A stretch of 32,302 bases of DNA from Deltaproteobacteria bacterium (lineage in GTDB: Bacteria; Desulfobacterota; Deferrisomatia; Deferrisomatales; BM512), in the NCBI GenBank assembly GCA_030591565.1, contig JAUVAU010000025.1, positions 1-32,302 on the forward strand, written 5' to 3'. The notes beneath the pieces were generated by a model that did no database searches, was not told where the DNA came from, and saw only the letters and a list, made by a program, of their open reading frames with translations. Each line of letters opens with the position of its first letter. The stretch's first letter is position 1. This document shows positions 1 to 7,367 of this stretch, in pieces. The translations under genes were made by a program, and so were the position numbers.

Positions 1-134
1 TACGCCCCTACCGTATGATCAAGCAACTGGACCCGGAGCGCGCCAAGATGCTGATGACCAAGGCGCAAGCGGTGACCAACAGCCACTACAAGCTCTACCA
101 GCAGCTGGCCGCCATAGGCTCAAAAGGGAAGTAA
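1..134 (+). CDS. nifJ: Pyruvate:ferredoxin (flavodoxin) oxidoreductase, C-terminal end (5' part outside window)
   Basis: Only the last 43 codons are visible, in the frame that ends at TAA 132-134 and is followed at once by an in-frame TGA. The visible tail reads RPYRMIKQLDPERAKML, then AQAVTNSHYKLYQQLA. It matches the C-terminal pattern of NifJ-type enzymes: RY-x-M-L, then NP or DP plus AK, then a helix ending in Y-x-x-Y-x-x-LA. This large TPP/4Fe-4S enzyme oxidises pyruvate and CoA to acetyl-CoA, CO2 and reduced ferredoxin. The catalytic domains are outside the window, so the call rests on a short tail and could be a related 2-oxoacid oxidoreductase. The last 137 bases recur almost exactly at 163-299. 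Confidence 0.7.
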   Translation, partial: RPYRMIKQLDPERAKMLMTKAQAVTNSHYKLYQQLAAIGSKGK

Positions 135-299
135 TGACCGGCATACGGAAAGGGGCGCTTGTTACGCCCCTACCGTATGATCAAGCAACTGGACCCGGAG
201 CGCGCCAAGATGCTGATGACCAAGGCGCAAGCGGTGACCAACAGCCACTACAAGCTCTACCAGCAGCTGGCCGCCATAGGCTCAAAAGAGAAGTAATGG
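1..299 (+). repeat. 162-bp-period tandem duplication of the oxidoreductase gene tail
   Basis: Bases 1-137 recur at 163-299 with a single difference (G127 versus A289, turning a Gly codon into Glu). The two units are separated by a divergent stretch at 138-162. Both copies end in the same TAATG overlap, where a stop codon overlaps an ATG (134-136 and 296-298). Because the first copy carries the functional stop, the second copy is untranslated in the oxidoreductase frame. The 7-mer CGCCCCT occurs at the left edge of each unit and also in the right arm of the hairpin at 319-339, a plausible microhomology for the duplication. The left edge may extend beyond the window. Confidence 0.95.
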
Positions 300-970
300 T
301 TGCCATACGAACAAAGACAGGGGCGCTTTTAGCGCCCCTTCTTTTTTGCCTACTGCTGGCCGCGCCGGTTAACGCTGCCGACGTAATCCTCATCGACGAT
401 TTTGAAAATGGCCTCGCCAGCGGATGGGAAGAGGAAAAGTTCGTCGGCGCTACCAGCTACGAGATCGTGGAAGAAGGCAGGGGCAAAGTGCTGTGCGCCA
501 CAGCCGAGGGGACAGCATCGGGGCAGGTCTTCGAGATCGAATTCGACCCGGAAGAGCACCCCATCCTCACCTGGCGGTGGAAAATAGAAAAAACGATTGA
601 AGAGGGTGACGCTACCGTGAAAAGCGGCGACGACTACGCCGCACGCATCTACATCATCTTCCCCAGCTGGCTGCCGATAGCCTCGCGCTCCATAAATTAC
701 ATCTGGGCCAACAAGCTCCCCAGGGGCGAGCATATCCCCAGCACCTTCTATTCAAAGTCGATAATGGTAGCGGTTCAATCAGGCGACGAAAACGCGGGGA
801 AATGGGTAACCGAAAAGCGCAACATCCATGAAGATTACAAGAAGCTCTTTGGCAAGGAACCGGGTGCGGTGAGCGCAATTGTGATAATGACCGACACCGA
901 CCAGACCGGAGCGCGCGCCCATGGCTGCTACGACGACATCCGCCTCGAAAAAGCCCGCGCAAACCCTTGA
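296..970 (+). CDS. Secreted DUF3047 family protein
   Basis: This 224-residue protein has a signal peptide (positive residues R5 and K7, hydrophobic residues 10-23, likely cleavage after A27 in APVNA-AD). The mature part matches the DUF3047 family: an early DDFENG, then TWRWKIE, a DYAARIYIIFP strand, YIWANKLP-x-G, and a late D-x-D-x-T-x-A-x-G-x-YDDI. The function of the family is unknown; the fold looks like a periplasmic beta-sandwich. The frame is open back to 134, but those first 54 codons are the duplicated oxidoreductase tail read out of frame, so I start at ATG 296, directly before the signal peptide. That ATG overlaps the copied stop codon (TAATG), which suggests translational coupling in the ancestral arrangement. 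A terminator-like hairpin lies within the signal-peptide codons. Confidence 0.8.
   Translation: MVAIRTKTGALLAPLLFCLLLAAPVNAADVILIDDFENGLASGWEEEKFVGATSYEIVEEGRGKVLCATAEGTASGQVFEIEFDPEEHPILTWRWKIEKTIEEGDATVKSGDDYAARIYIIFPSWLPIASRSINYIWANKLPRGEHIPSTFYSKSIMVAVQSGDENAGKWVTEKRNIHEDYKKLFGKEPGAVSAIVIMTDTDQTGARAHGCYDDIRLEKARANP
319..347 (+). terminator. Intrinsic terminator-like hairpin inside the signal-peptide codons
   Basis: A perfect 9-bp stem (AGGGGCGCT 319-327, AGCGCCCCT 331-339) with a TTT loop is followed by TCTTTTTT (340-347), the form of a Rho-independent terminator. It lies about 185 bases after the oxidoreductase stop and within codons 8-17 of the DUF3047 gene. A weaker relative without a T tract (AGGGGCG ... 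CGCCCCT, 151-171) sits at the end of the first duplicated unit. It could end or attenuate transcription from the oxidoreductase operon into the DUF3047 gene. Confidence 0.7.
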
Positions 971-996
971 CACGCCAAGGGGCATGGGGTTACCTT
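967..996 (+). promoter_or_regulatory. Possible sigma70 promoter for tRNA-Cys
   Basis: A perfect -35 hexamer TTGACA (967-972) overlaps the stop codon of the DUF3047 gene. An 18-base spacer leads to a weak -10, TACCTT (991-996), about 27 bases before the tRNA. The -10 match is only 3 of 6, so this is tentative. Confidence 0.3.
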
Positions 997-1022
997 CTTG
1001 CCTCCTTTGGAACACACATAAA

Positions 1023-1096
<74 letters not shown>

Positions 1097-1132
1097 GCTA
1101 TATCCCGGTTCCAATGAACCGGTTGACAATAT

Positions 1133-1168
1133 AAAAAGGGCCGCCCCATTCAAGGAGCGGCCCTTTTT
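1133..1168. terminator. Bidirectional intrinsic terminator
   Basis: The stem AAGGGCCGC (1136-1144) pairs with GCGGCCCTT (1157-1165). It is preceded by an A run (1133-1137) and followed by a T run (1164-1168), so it can work on both strands. It lies between tRNA-Cys and the convergent glycine-rich gene, and would end both transcripts. A smaller hairpin, CCGGTT...AACCGG (1105-1122), precedes it. Confidence 0.9.
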
Positions 1169-1213
1169 CATTTTCGCCTCAAGAGACCACCACTCCGGGT
1201 GGCCTCCTTTTCA

Positions 1214-2989
1214 TCACTTCATTTCTTCAATCGTGTTGATGAAGCAACCACCCGAGCTGGAGCTGGTGGCGGTCGTGTCATCCACGGTCACCGAGTCTAT
1301 GTACTCCTGGAGGTTGGCGGCGCCCGACGTGAAATCGTCAGCCACCAGGTCGCCTCCGATCCCGATGATCGCCAGCCCCGAGGTGATTCCGTTAATCTCA
1401 ATCATCAGCAGCCGGTCATCACCGTCAGCGGTCTGGCTCGCCACAAAAGCCTCTATTGTGGCCGCATCGACCGATTCATCGTTGATACGCACGTCGACCT
1501 GATTGTTCAGGCCATTGGCCCAGTCATGAATCGTATCGATATCGCCACTCGTCGAGCCGTCTGTGACCTCGAAGATGAAGGTGTTGGTGCCTCCCATCCC
1601 GAAGAGGTGATCGGAACCGGGGCCGCCGTCGATCACGTCGTCACCAGCTCCTCCAGCCATTGAGACCAGTGTGCCGCCGTCTACCATTCCACTGACATAT
1701 GTGAAAATAGTCTGGGAGACGTCATCCGCCATGGAGACCTCTATGGTATTTCCGGCGGGGGCGTTACCGCCGGTGGCCCCATCAGTCCCGCCGTAACCAG
1801 CCTCGTAATAAGCGGTCAAGGAGGTAAAGGGGCCGCCGCCGCCACCGCCGCCGGGCGCGGTGCCATAGTCGCCGCCGCCATAGCCGCCTTCGCCGCCGTC
1901 ACTGCTGCCGTCGTTGCCGCCGCCAACACCGCCGCTGCCTCCCTGAATTGCGTAGAGCAAGCCGCCTACACCGCCTTGACCATAGTAACCGCCGCCACCG
2001 CCACCGCCGCCTGCCTCGGCAACTGTAGCGCCATCCGTGGCGTCAAAGCCGCCGCCCAAGCCTACGATACTGCTATCATTTGTCCCGCCGCCGCCGCCAC
2101 CCAGGCCGCCATCGCCGCCGTCACCGCCGACTCCGCCTTCGCCGCCATCGCCGCCACCGCCACCACCGCCACCGAGGCCGCCATTTCCACCGGGACCGCC
2201 ATAGTTCGCGCCATCAGGAGGAGAACCACCGCCGCCACCACCGCCGCCGCCAAAGCCGCCGGCACCGCCGTCTCCACCAACAGTAGAGGAAGCGCCTTCT
2301 GCCCCATCGGCTCCGGCAAATCCATCGCCGAAGATGATATCGTTTCCATCACCGCCATCTATGGTATCGGCTGCGCCGCCACCGGCGCCTCCAACACCCG
2401 GGTAGTTGCCAACGCGGCTTCCTCCGCCACCGCCGCCCGAACCGTCGCCGAAGATCACATCGTCACCGACAGTACCGGTCAGGGTGTCGGCGTCACCACC
2501 GCCATCTCCACCAATTCCACTGCCGCTTCCTCCTCCGCCGCCACCACCACCGGAGCCGTCACCGACGATCAGGTCGCCGGAGGTTCCGGTCGGTTCGGCC
2601 AGCGCGGTCAGCATTCCATCGAAGGCCCTGTCTATCGTGCCTACCTGTTCGGAGACGTCGTAGACGGCGTTGAAGAGGACCGCCCTGTTCTCGTCATTAT
2701 CCAGCGCTGCCGCCGACTGGGCCATAAGCGCGACAAGGCAAGTGGCGTAGGCCGCAGTGCGAACCGCGCCCAGCAGTTGTGACTGCCACGCCCTTGAGGC
2801 AAAATGGGCCTTACTATCCGGATCGCCCACGACCTTGAAATCGCGGGAGAGGATACCGATGCGCTTTAGCTCACTGACCAGGCGACGGCGCGCCCTGCGA
2901 TCGATGCTAGCCAGGCTCTCCGCCAGGGTCGGTTTCTTCCCATACCCTGAAATCAATCTCTGTGGGGAATCTTCATGGGTTGACTGCAT
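1214..2989 (-). CDS. Glycine-rich RTX-like surface protein with C-terminal GGCFI motif
   Basis: The protein has 591 residues. The start at 2989 is chosen because AAGGAGG sits seven bases upstream; an in-frame ATG 15 codons earlier lacks such a site. Layout: a charged N-terminal stretch of about 60 residues with an Arg-rich patch (RRARRR); a hydrophobic segment (about 55-80, LLGAVRTAAYATCLVALM) ending in an AAALD cleavage-like site; a long region built of GG-x and GGGG runs; interspersed RTX-type turns (GDDVIFGDG, GGDGNDIIFGDG, GGAGDDVIDGG-x-GSDHLFG) that usually bind calcium in a beta-roll; a more ordinary C-terminal domain; and the tail SSSSGGCFINT. The tail resembles the Cys-Phe-Ile C-terminal sorting motif seen on deltaproteobacterial exported proteins. 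A surface or secreted structural role is inferred. The GCC/CCG-biased DNA leaves other frames open. Confidence 0.75.
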   Translation of the reverse strand: MQSTHEDSPQRLISGYGKKPTLAESLASIDRRARRRLVSELKRIGILSRDFKVVGDPDSKAHFASRAWQSQLLGAVRTAAYATCLVALMAQSAAALDNDENRAVLFNAVYDVSEQVGTIDRAFDGMLTALAEPTGTSGDLIVGDGSGGGGGGGGSGSGIGGDGGGDADTLTGTVGDDVIFGDGSGGGGGGSRVGNYPGVGGAGGGAADTIDGGDGNDIIFGDGFAGADGAEGASSTVGGDGGAGGFGGGGGGGGGSPPDGANYGGPGGNGGLGGGGGGGGDGGEGGVGGDGGDGGLGGGGGGTNDSSIVGLGGGFDATDGATVAEAGGGGGGGGYYGQGGVGGLLYAIQGGSGGVGGGNDGSSDGGEGGYGGGDYGTAPGGGGGGGPFTSLTAYYEAGYGGTDGATGGNAPAGNTIEVSMADDVSQTIFTYVSGMVDGGTLVSMAGGAGDDVIDGGPGSDHLFGMGGTNTFIFEVTDGSTSGDIDTIHDWANGLNNQVDVRINDESVDAATIEAFVASQTADGDDRLLMIEINGITSGLAIIGIGGDLVADDFTSGAANLQEYIDSVTVDDTTATSSSSGGCFINTIEEMK

Positions 2990-3054
2990 GTTCGTTCCTC
3001 CTTCTCTGGAGTGCTGAAGTGAAGTGGCATCCAAAACGATCAGGGCTTACGGCG

Positions 3055-3084
3055 TTGACAGATAAAACGAGCGCCGCCCATAAT
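3055..3084 (+). promoter_or_regulatory. Strong sigma70-like promoter for the ornithine cyclodeaminase family gene
   Basis: A perfect -35 TTGACA (3055-3060), an 18-base spacer and a -10 CATAAT (3079-3084, 5 of 6) lie in the 192-base gap between divergent genes. Transcription would start near 3091 and leave a leader of about 90 bases before the ATG at 3182. No clear promoter for the divergent minus-strand gene was found in the gap. Confidence 0.65.
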
Positions 3085-3181
3085 ACCGTTGATTCATGTA
3101 AACCAATTGATCCTAACATGAGGGGTTTTAATTCCAAAGTGTCAATCCTATTTCGCCCCGAACGACAGAGAGAAATTCCCA

Positions 3182-4171
3182 ATGTTTGACCTCCCCGGCG
3201 TGCTTCGCACAAACCCGGAACCCTACGGCTATCTCACGGAAGCCGAGATACACCGGCTGCTGACGACAGACCCCGGCGGATATCTCACCTTCGTCAAAGA
3301 AGCCCTGCACGAGATCGCCCTGGGCGAAGCCTCAATTGAGTTGCCGCCCAAGCAGATCTTCGGGGACGAAGAGGGAGGCGGCGACTTCCGGGTGATGCCC
3401 TGCACGGTGCGTCGGGGTGGAAGAACCACCAAAACCGTGAAGCTGGTGGGCACGAACATGGCGCAAAATATCGTCCCCGACCAGATAACGGTGGGCAAGG
3501 CGTTCGCGATCCACCCGGAAGAAAACTTCGTCAGCCATATCTTTGAATCTTGTCTGCTCTCATCGGCGCGCACCGGCCTCTGTGCGGCGCTGGCGACCAA
3601 ATTGCTGACGGACTCACCTGAGAACCTCACGGTGGTGGGCGCGGGGAGGGTCGGCTTCTACTCAGCTCTCTACGTTGCGGCTGCAACGCCAACGCTGCGG
3701 AGGATCAGCTTTTTCGATCTAGACCGGGGACGCGCACAGGGCGCAGCCGAGTCTTTCAAAAAGGACTATGGCGACCGGTTGGAAGTTGCGGCATCCGGCG
3801 GGGTGGAGCTTGGCGACACCGACGTGCTGGTGCTGGCGACCACGAGCAGCCGCGCCCTCTGCTCACCCGCCGACACCAACGCCGCTCTTGTCATCAGCCT
3901 TGGCGCCGACACCGACAGCCAGAGCGAGCTGGCCAGGGGCTGGGCTACGGAAGCCCGGACATATGTGGACATGGTGGATTCGGCGCGTTACGGGGATCTG
4001 AAGAGATGGCTGGAAGAAGGGCTTTTGACCCCGGAGGAACTCATCGACCTGCCCTGCTTGTTGCGCGACGGCCCCGGCGACACCAGTGGGCGCAAGGTCT
4101 TCATCTCCACCGGCTCGGCGCTGATGGACAACCTCACCATCGCCTACCTGCTGGCCCAATCAGACGAGTGA
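3182..4171 (+). CDS. Ornithine cyclodeaminase / mu-crystallin family NAD(P)-binding protein
   Basis: The protein has 329 residues, the usual family length. Seen: the family motif SSARTG (127-132, normally T/S-A-x-R-T-G), a Rossmann loop VVGAGRVG (152-158) and an aspartate after the second strand (FFDLDRGRA). A later strand gives LVLATTS-SRALC, where the family usually has a VTxTTS/T element. Relatives include ornithine cyclodeaminase, alanine dehydrogenase, ketimine reductases and opine-type amino-acid enzymes, and the sequence alone does not fix the substrate. An AGAGAG-type ribosome site precedes the ATG. The gene ends 12 bases inside the end of the convergent ligase gene, with no terminator between them, so the two transcripts have complementary 3' ends. 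Confidence 0.8.
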   Translation: MFDLPGVLRTNPEPYGYLTEAEIHRLLTTDPGGYLTFVKEALHEIALGEASIELPPKQIFGDEEGGGDFRVMPCTVRRGGRTTKTVKLVGTNMAQNIVPDQITVGKAFAIHPEENFVSHIFESCLLSSARTGLCAALATKLLTDSPENLTVVGAGRVGFYSALYVAAATPTLRRISFFDLDRGRAQGAAESFKKDYGDRLEVAASGGVELGDTDVLVLATTSSRALCSPADTNAALVISLGADTDSQSELARGWATEARTYVDMVDSARYGDLKRWLEEGLLTPEELIDLPCLLRDGPGDTSGRKVFISTGSALMDNLTIAYLLAQSDE

Positions 4172-5533
4172 TACGAAGTCCTCGTACTTGCCCGACTTGC
4201 TCCGTTCGATAACGTCCGGATAATTGAGTGTGAAGCGAAAGGGGTGACCCATGCGTTCGCGCAGCACGGAGAAAAGCTGCTCTTCTTCTCCTGGCTCAAG
4301 GTACCGCTCGGCGACCATGTTGATGGTTATCGACTCCAGGTCGGTCTGCACCAACTGGACCTGACGTATCGGTCCCAGATGTGCCCAATCCTCAGCAGGG
4401 AAGCTCGGCCAGTGCTTTCGGCCATCGGGCAGGGTGAGCATGTTGCGCTGCCTGCCAAGCACACGGTTGAGCACCGGCAATCCCCTGCCGCAGCCGCAAC
4501 TACCGCCTACCTCTGCGTAGTCACCGACCTCGTAGCGGATGAGCGGCATGGCGAAGTTATGTAGCGGCGTCACCACCACCCGCCCCACCTCGCCGGGCGT
4601 GCAGGGGTTCCCATCCCCATCCAGCACTTCGAGCAGAATCCCCTCCGACTGTACATGGTAGTGGTCACCCTCCGGGCACTGGAGCGCCATGTAGCCGACC
4701 TCCTGGGCGCTGTACATATCCTTCACCTCAACACCCCACGCCATCCGGCATGCCTGTCTGACCTCCGGGCCGAGCTGCTCGCCATAGGAGCGCACCTCTT
4801 TCAAGGACTCCAGCCCAACCCCCAGCTGCTCAAAGTGCTGGGCCAAAGCCAACAGATTGGAGGGAAGTGAAAGAAGGTATGCGGGGGCCTCATCCATAAG
4901 CCAGCGCGCCTGGGTCTCGATATCGGTACGAACACTGAGCATGACCGAGGGGCCAGTGTCGAAGAGGTGGGCGGTTGCCGACCCCCAGTTTGCCGCACCA
5001 CTCCCCCTGCCCGGCTCCAAACCGCCCTCCGGTCGTATCGCAGCAAATTTGGCAGAGAGATCGCGCCGGTTCCAGTAGTGATCGCGCAGGGTAAAGGCGT
5101 TCCAAAAAAGCATCACCGCCTCAGTGCGGTGGGCCACAATCGGCCGCCCGGTGGAGCCCGAAGTGCTAATGGTCGTCACCTTGCCGTGGTGGGCCGGGAT
5201 ATCGGTGCTGACGAGCGCGTCGCCACCCGTCTGGATATCCTCCCGCGTGATGATCGGCAGTCGTCGCCACTGCTCCAGGGTCAACCCCTTCCACCGCTCC
5301 ACCCCCAGCTCGGCAAAGCTCTTTCGGTAGTGGGGGACGGTAGCGCAGGCGTGGGCAAGCAGCACTTCAAGCTGTTGGAGTTGAAGGGTATTTAATTCTT
5401 CCCCGGAGAGCCACTGGGTCTGCTCAAGCTGGAACTGCAGGGCCAACAGGGAAGCCCCAGCCCGGGATGGGATTCCCGGCCAAGCCACACCCCCTAGCGA
5501 ACTCCTCACCCTGTGCGAGTAGATCTCTGACAT
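4160..5533 (-). CDS. Phenylacetate-CoA ligase (PaaK/CapK)-like adenylate-forming enzyme
   Basis: This 457-residue enzyme activates a carboxylic acid with ATP, probably to a CoA thioester. Motifs: the P-loop-like TSGSTGRP (124-131), a central YSAQEVGY in the position of the family's YG-x-SE-x-G, RYEVGDYAE, the Cys-rich CGCGRGLPVLNRVLGR typical of PaaK/CapK relatives, and the C-terminal KSGKYEDFVSLV holding the catalytic lysine. The frame opens 13 codons earlier at 5572, but that ATG has no ribosome site, while ATG 5533 has AGGGGTG about nine bases upstream. The substrate is unknown. Phenylacetate, another aryl acid, or transfer of an acyl group to a carrier are all possible, and no phenylacetate-pathway genes are nearby. 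The tail overlaps the convergent cyclodeaminase-like gene. Confidence 0.8.
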   Translation of the reverse strand: MSEIYSHRVRSSLGGVAWPGIPSRAGASLLALQFQLEQTQWLSGEELNTLQLQQLEVLLAHACATVPHYRKSFAELGVERWKGLTLEQWRRLPIITREDIQTGGDALVSTDIPAHHGKVTTISTSGSTGRPIVAHRTEAVMLFWNAFTLRDHYWNRRDLSAKFAAIRPEGGLEPGRGSGAANWGSATAHLFDTGPSVMLSVRTDIETQARWLMDEAPAYLLSLPSNLLALAQHFEQLGVGLESLKEVRSYGEQLGPEVRQACRMAWGVEVKDMYSAQEVGYMALQCPEGDHYHVQSEGILLEVLDGDGNPCTPGEVGRVVVTPLHNFAMPLIRYEVGDYAEVGGSCGCGRGLPVLNRVLGRQRNMLTLPDGRKHWPSFPAEDWAHLGPIRQVQLVQTDLESITINMVAERYLEPGEEEQLFSVLRERMGHPFRFTLNYPDVIERSKSGKYEDFVSLV

Positions 5534-5699
5534 CGGCTGACACCCCTGGAGACTGAAGACGCGAAACCGCATACCAATAAGCCACTAACTGCGGACATCA
5601 TAACCGCTGCGCCGACTTGACGCCACGCAGATATGCTTCGCTGTCCATCACTGGGCCGCTGCTGTATATGAAAATGGCCGCGCCAAAATCTTCTACTTT

Positions 5700-6074
5700 T
5701 TATGGGGTGTCGGTCAGCTTGAGTATGAACGTCTTGCCCCCGAATTCGTGAACCGAGTCGTGGGCGCGCACCAGGACTTCCTCCACCCCTGGGGGGATAT
5801 CCACTCCATAGAGGGAGCGGGTGAAAGGCTGCTCGCCGACATGGGGATGCATCAACACCCTTGACCCGAGCAGTTTCCCCTCAGGCGTCAGGACCTCCCA
5901 CCTGTCAGCATAGTGGTCCCATCCCTCGTCGTCATGTTTCACGGTGACGCTGAAAGAGTAGACTCCTTCGCCATTCACCGTCGCTTCGGCCCTGACGACG
6001 TCGGCCTCTCCCCCGAAGGAGGTAAACGGCGTAAAGAGTACGATCAGCAGCACTGCTTTTGTAAGGAGATTCAT
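5700..6074 (-). CDS. Conserved small secreted protein of unknown function
   Basis: This 124-residue protein starts with a clear signal peptide (K6, hydrophobic 7-18, cleavage near FGG-EAD). The mature domain carries the strongly conserved GWDHYADRWEV, a proline plus LLGSRVLMHPH, EQPFTRSL and AHDSVHEFGGK. I recognise this as a conserved uncharacterised family found in alpha- and deltaproteobacteria; the fold looks like an all-beta periplasmic domain, and the His/Asp/Glu residues could bind a metal. No function is known to me. The gene stands alone. It has no Shine-Dalgarno sequence, and a perfect TATAAT lies six bases before the ATG (see promoter entry). Confidence 0.75.
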   Translation of the reverse strand: MNLLTKAVLLIVLFTPFTSFGGEADVVRAEATVNGEGVYSFSVTVKHDDEGWDHYADRWEVLTPEGKLLGSRVLMHPHVGEQPFTRSLYGVDIPPGVEEVLVRAHDSVHEFGGKTFILKLTDTP

Positions 6075-6080
6075 GACCGC

Positions 6081-6086
6081 ATTATA
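6081..6086 (-). promoter_or_regulatory. -10 box placed for a leaderless transcript
   Basis: Read on the minus strand this is a perfect TATAAT. The A of the ATG (6074) lies seven bases past its end, the normal position of a transcription start. No Shine-Dalgarno sequence exists. No recognisable -35 is present at 16-18 bases, so an activator or a chance match cannot be excluded. Confidence 0.4.
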
Positions 6087-6201
6087 CCGCAGTCCCTTGA
6101 CTTCCGCACCTCCGCGAGAAAAATACCGCGCCGGTCGCGCCGCTTTACAAGGAGATTATTGAAATAATATGCCAATCGGGAAGGTGACTTGATATTGTGG
6201 C

Positions 6202-7224
6202 CTATAAATCAGGGGAAGGTCGGCGCGCTTTGAAACGCCGCACAAGTTTGAAACGATTGACAAGACGACGCGCCATGCCGGGCACTTCCTCTCCGTCGGG
6301 GGAGCCGAACCACAGGTCGAACAGGTGGCGGACGCTAACACCCTTTGAGAGGGTCTGCAGGCAGCCGCCGCAGTAGGTGATATAAGGCGTCTCCGCCTCT
6401 TGCGCGGTGAGGCTGAAGGCGGCATGGGAGCAGCAAAAGGTCTTGTCTCCCTCAAGGGTGTGGTTCTCGACCCTGTGTCCTGTCTTGTGCACGAGCCTCC
6501 GCACCGTTTCGTGAAGATTCCGGTCCTCCCTGGTCGAGCAGGCGTCGTGCAGGCGGATAGTGCCTTTGCCGACCTTGGCGTCAAACGGCATCGCATCAAT
6601 CAGATCGAATGCCGACTTCAACTCCACTTCGAGCCCGCCGGTCTCCAGCGCCGAGTTGCAGCTGGGGCATGCGCTGATGAGCGTCTCCACCCCCATCGCC
6701 TTCAGCGAACGGCCAAGCTCCGTGATCGAACGTGCAAAGCCCACCTCATCTCCACTGTCCCGCTGTAGGACCATGCAGCAGTCGAATACGAGCCCCAGGC
6801 CGGGCGAGACCTTTTCCAGTTCACTCCAGAGCCGCCATACAGCCTCGGGCCGTGAGCCGCTCAAGTTGCAGCCCGGAAAGAACGCCACCTTGGAGCCCTT
6901 CGGCGCAAAGTGGGCCTTCAGGGGGCGTACCTTCCCAAGCCACTGGTAGAGTTGGCCCCCCATGAGGCGCAGCCTGGGGTGTTTGCCTTGGGAATAGAGC
7001 ATTCGGCGGGAGATTCTGAAGGCTTCGACGATCTCCAGTTTGGGTGGGCAGAGCGCCTCGCAGCGTCCGCAGAGAGTGCATTCGTAGGCCGACCTCCGGG
7101 CTTTCTCCACATCGGCGAATATTTCGGCCGGGTTCCCCTCCCGTTGCAGCAGCGCACACGCATCGCGGCATGTGTCACAGCCTTTGCAGCTCTCAAAAAG
7201 TGCGGAAAATTCTGCGGTGTTCAA
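6202..7224 (-). CDS. 4Fe-4S / CCG-domain electron-transfer protein (HdrB/GlcF-like)
   Basis: This 340-residue soluble Fe-S protein has two ferredoxin motifs (C13, C16, C19, C23; C49, C52, C55, C59) followed by two CCG-type cysteine modules (C119, C149-C150, C186, C189; C229, C264-C265, C285, C288). The architecture matches the heterodisulfide-reductase/glycolate-oxidase/lactate-oxidase Fe-S subunits, which pass electrons between a flavoprotein or thiol substrate and the membrane pool. Both CC pairs lack the following glycine (CCM and CCS), a departure from the canonical CCG. The start is TTG 7224, with AGAGGAG eight bases upstream. The gene follows the polyferredoxin gene by 143 bases on the same strand, so it may take electrons to or from that membrane protein. 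No flavoprotein partner is adjacent. Confidence 0.8.
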   Translation of the reverse strand: MNTAEFSALFESCKGCDTCRDACALLQREGNPAEIFADVEKARRSAYECTLCGRCEALCPPKLEIVEAFRISRRMLYSQGKHPRLRLMGGQLYQWLGKVRPLKAHFAPKGSKVAFFPGCNLSGSRPEAVWRLWSELEKVSPGLGLVFDCCMVLQRDSGDEVGFARSITELGRSLKAMGVETLISACPSCNSALETGGLEVELKSAFDLIDAMPFDAKVGKGTIRLHDACSTREDRNLHETVRRLVHKTGHRVENHTLEGDKTFCCSHAAFSLTAQEAETPYITYCGGCLQTLSKGVSVRHLFDLWFGSPDGEEVPGMARRLVNRFKLVRRFKARRPSPDL

Positions 7225-7367
7225 AAATGTCGCTCCTCTTGAGGCCGATATCGATGCTCGATGGCCTTGATCGCTTGCTTGAATACTTTTTTGGGAAATT
7301 TAAAAACGTGGAGGCGCTTTTACCGATGGGCTAAAAATCTCTTGCACCACGAATATATCGTCTGATT

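Noticed and set aside
134-295. N-terminal 54-codon extension of the DUF3047 protein
   Set aside because: It is the duplicated oxidoreductase tail read out of frame; the signal peptide begins at ATG 296.
1976-2782. 268-codon plus-strand ORF rich in Ala and Thr
   Set aside because: It is antisense to the glycine-rich gene. GCC/CCG repeats keep several frames open, and it has no ribosome site or recognisable domain.
5600-5699. Possible readthrough extension of the small secreted protein past its stop, about 33 in-frame codons
   Set aside because: The family domain is complete before the stop, and the extension has no recognised motif.
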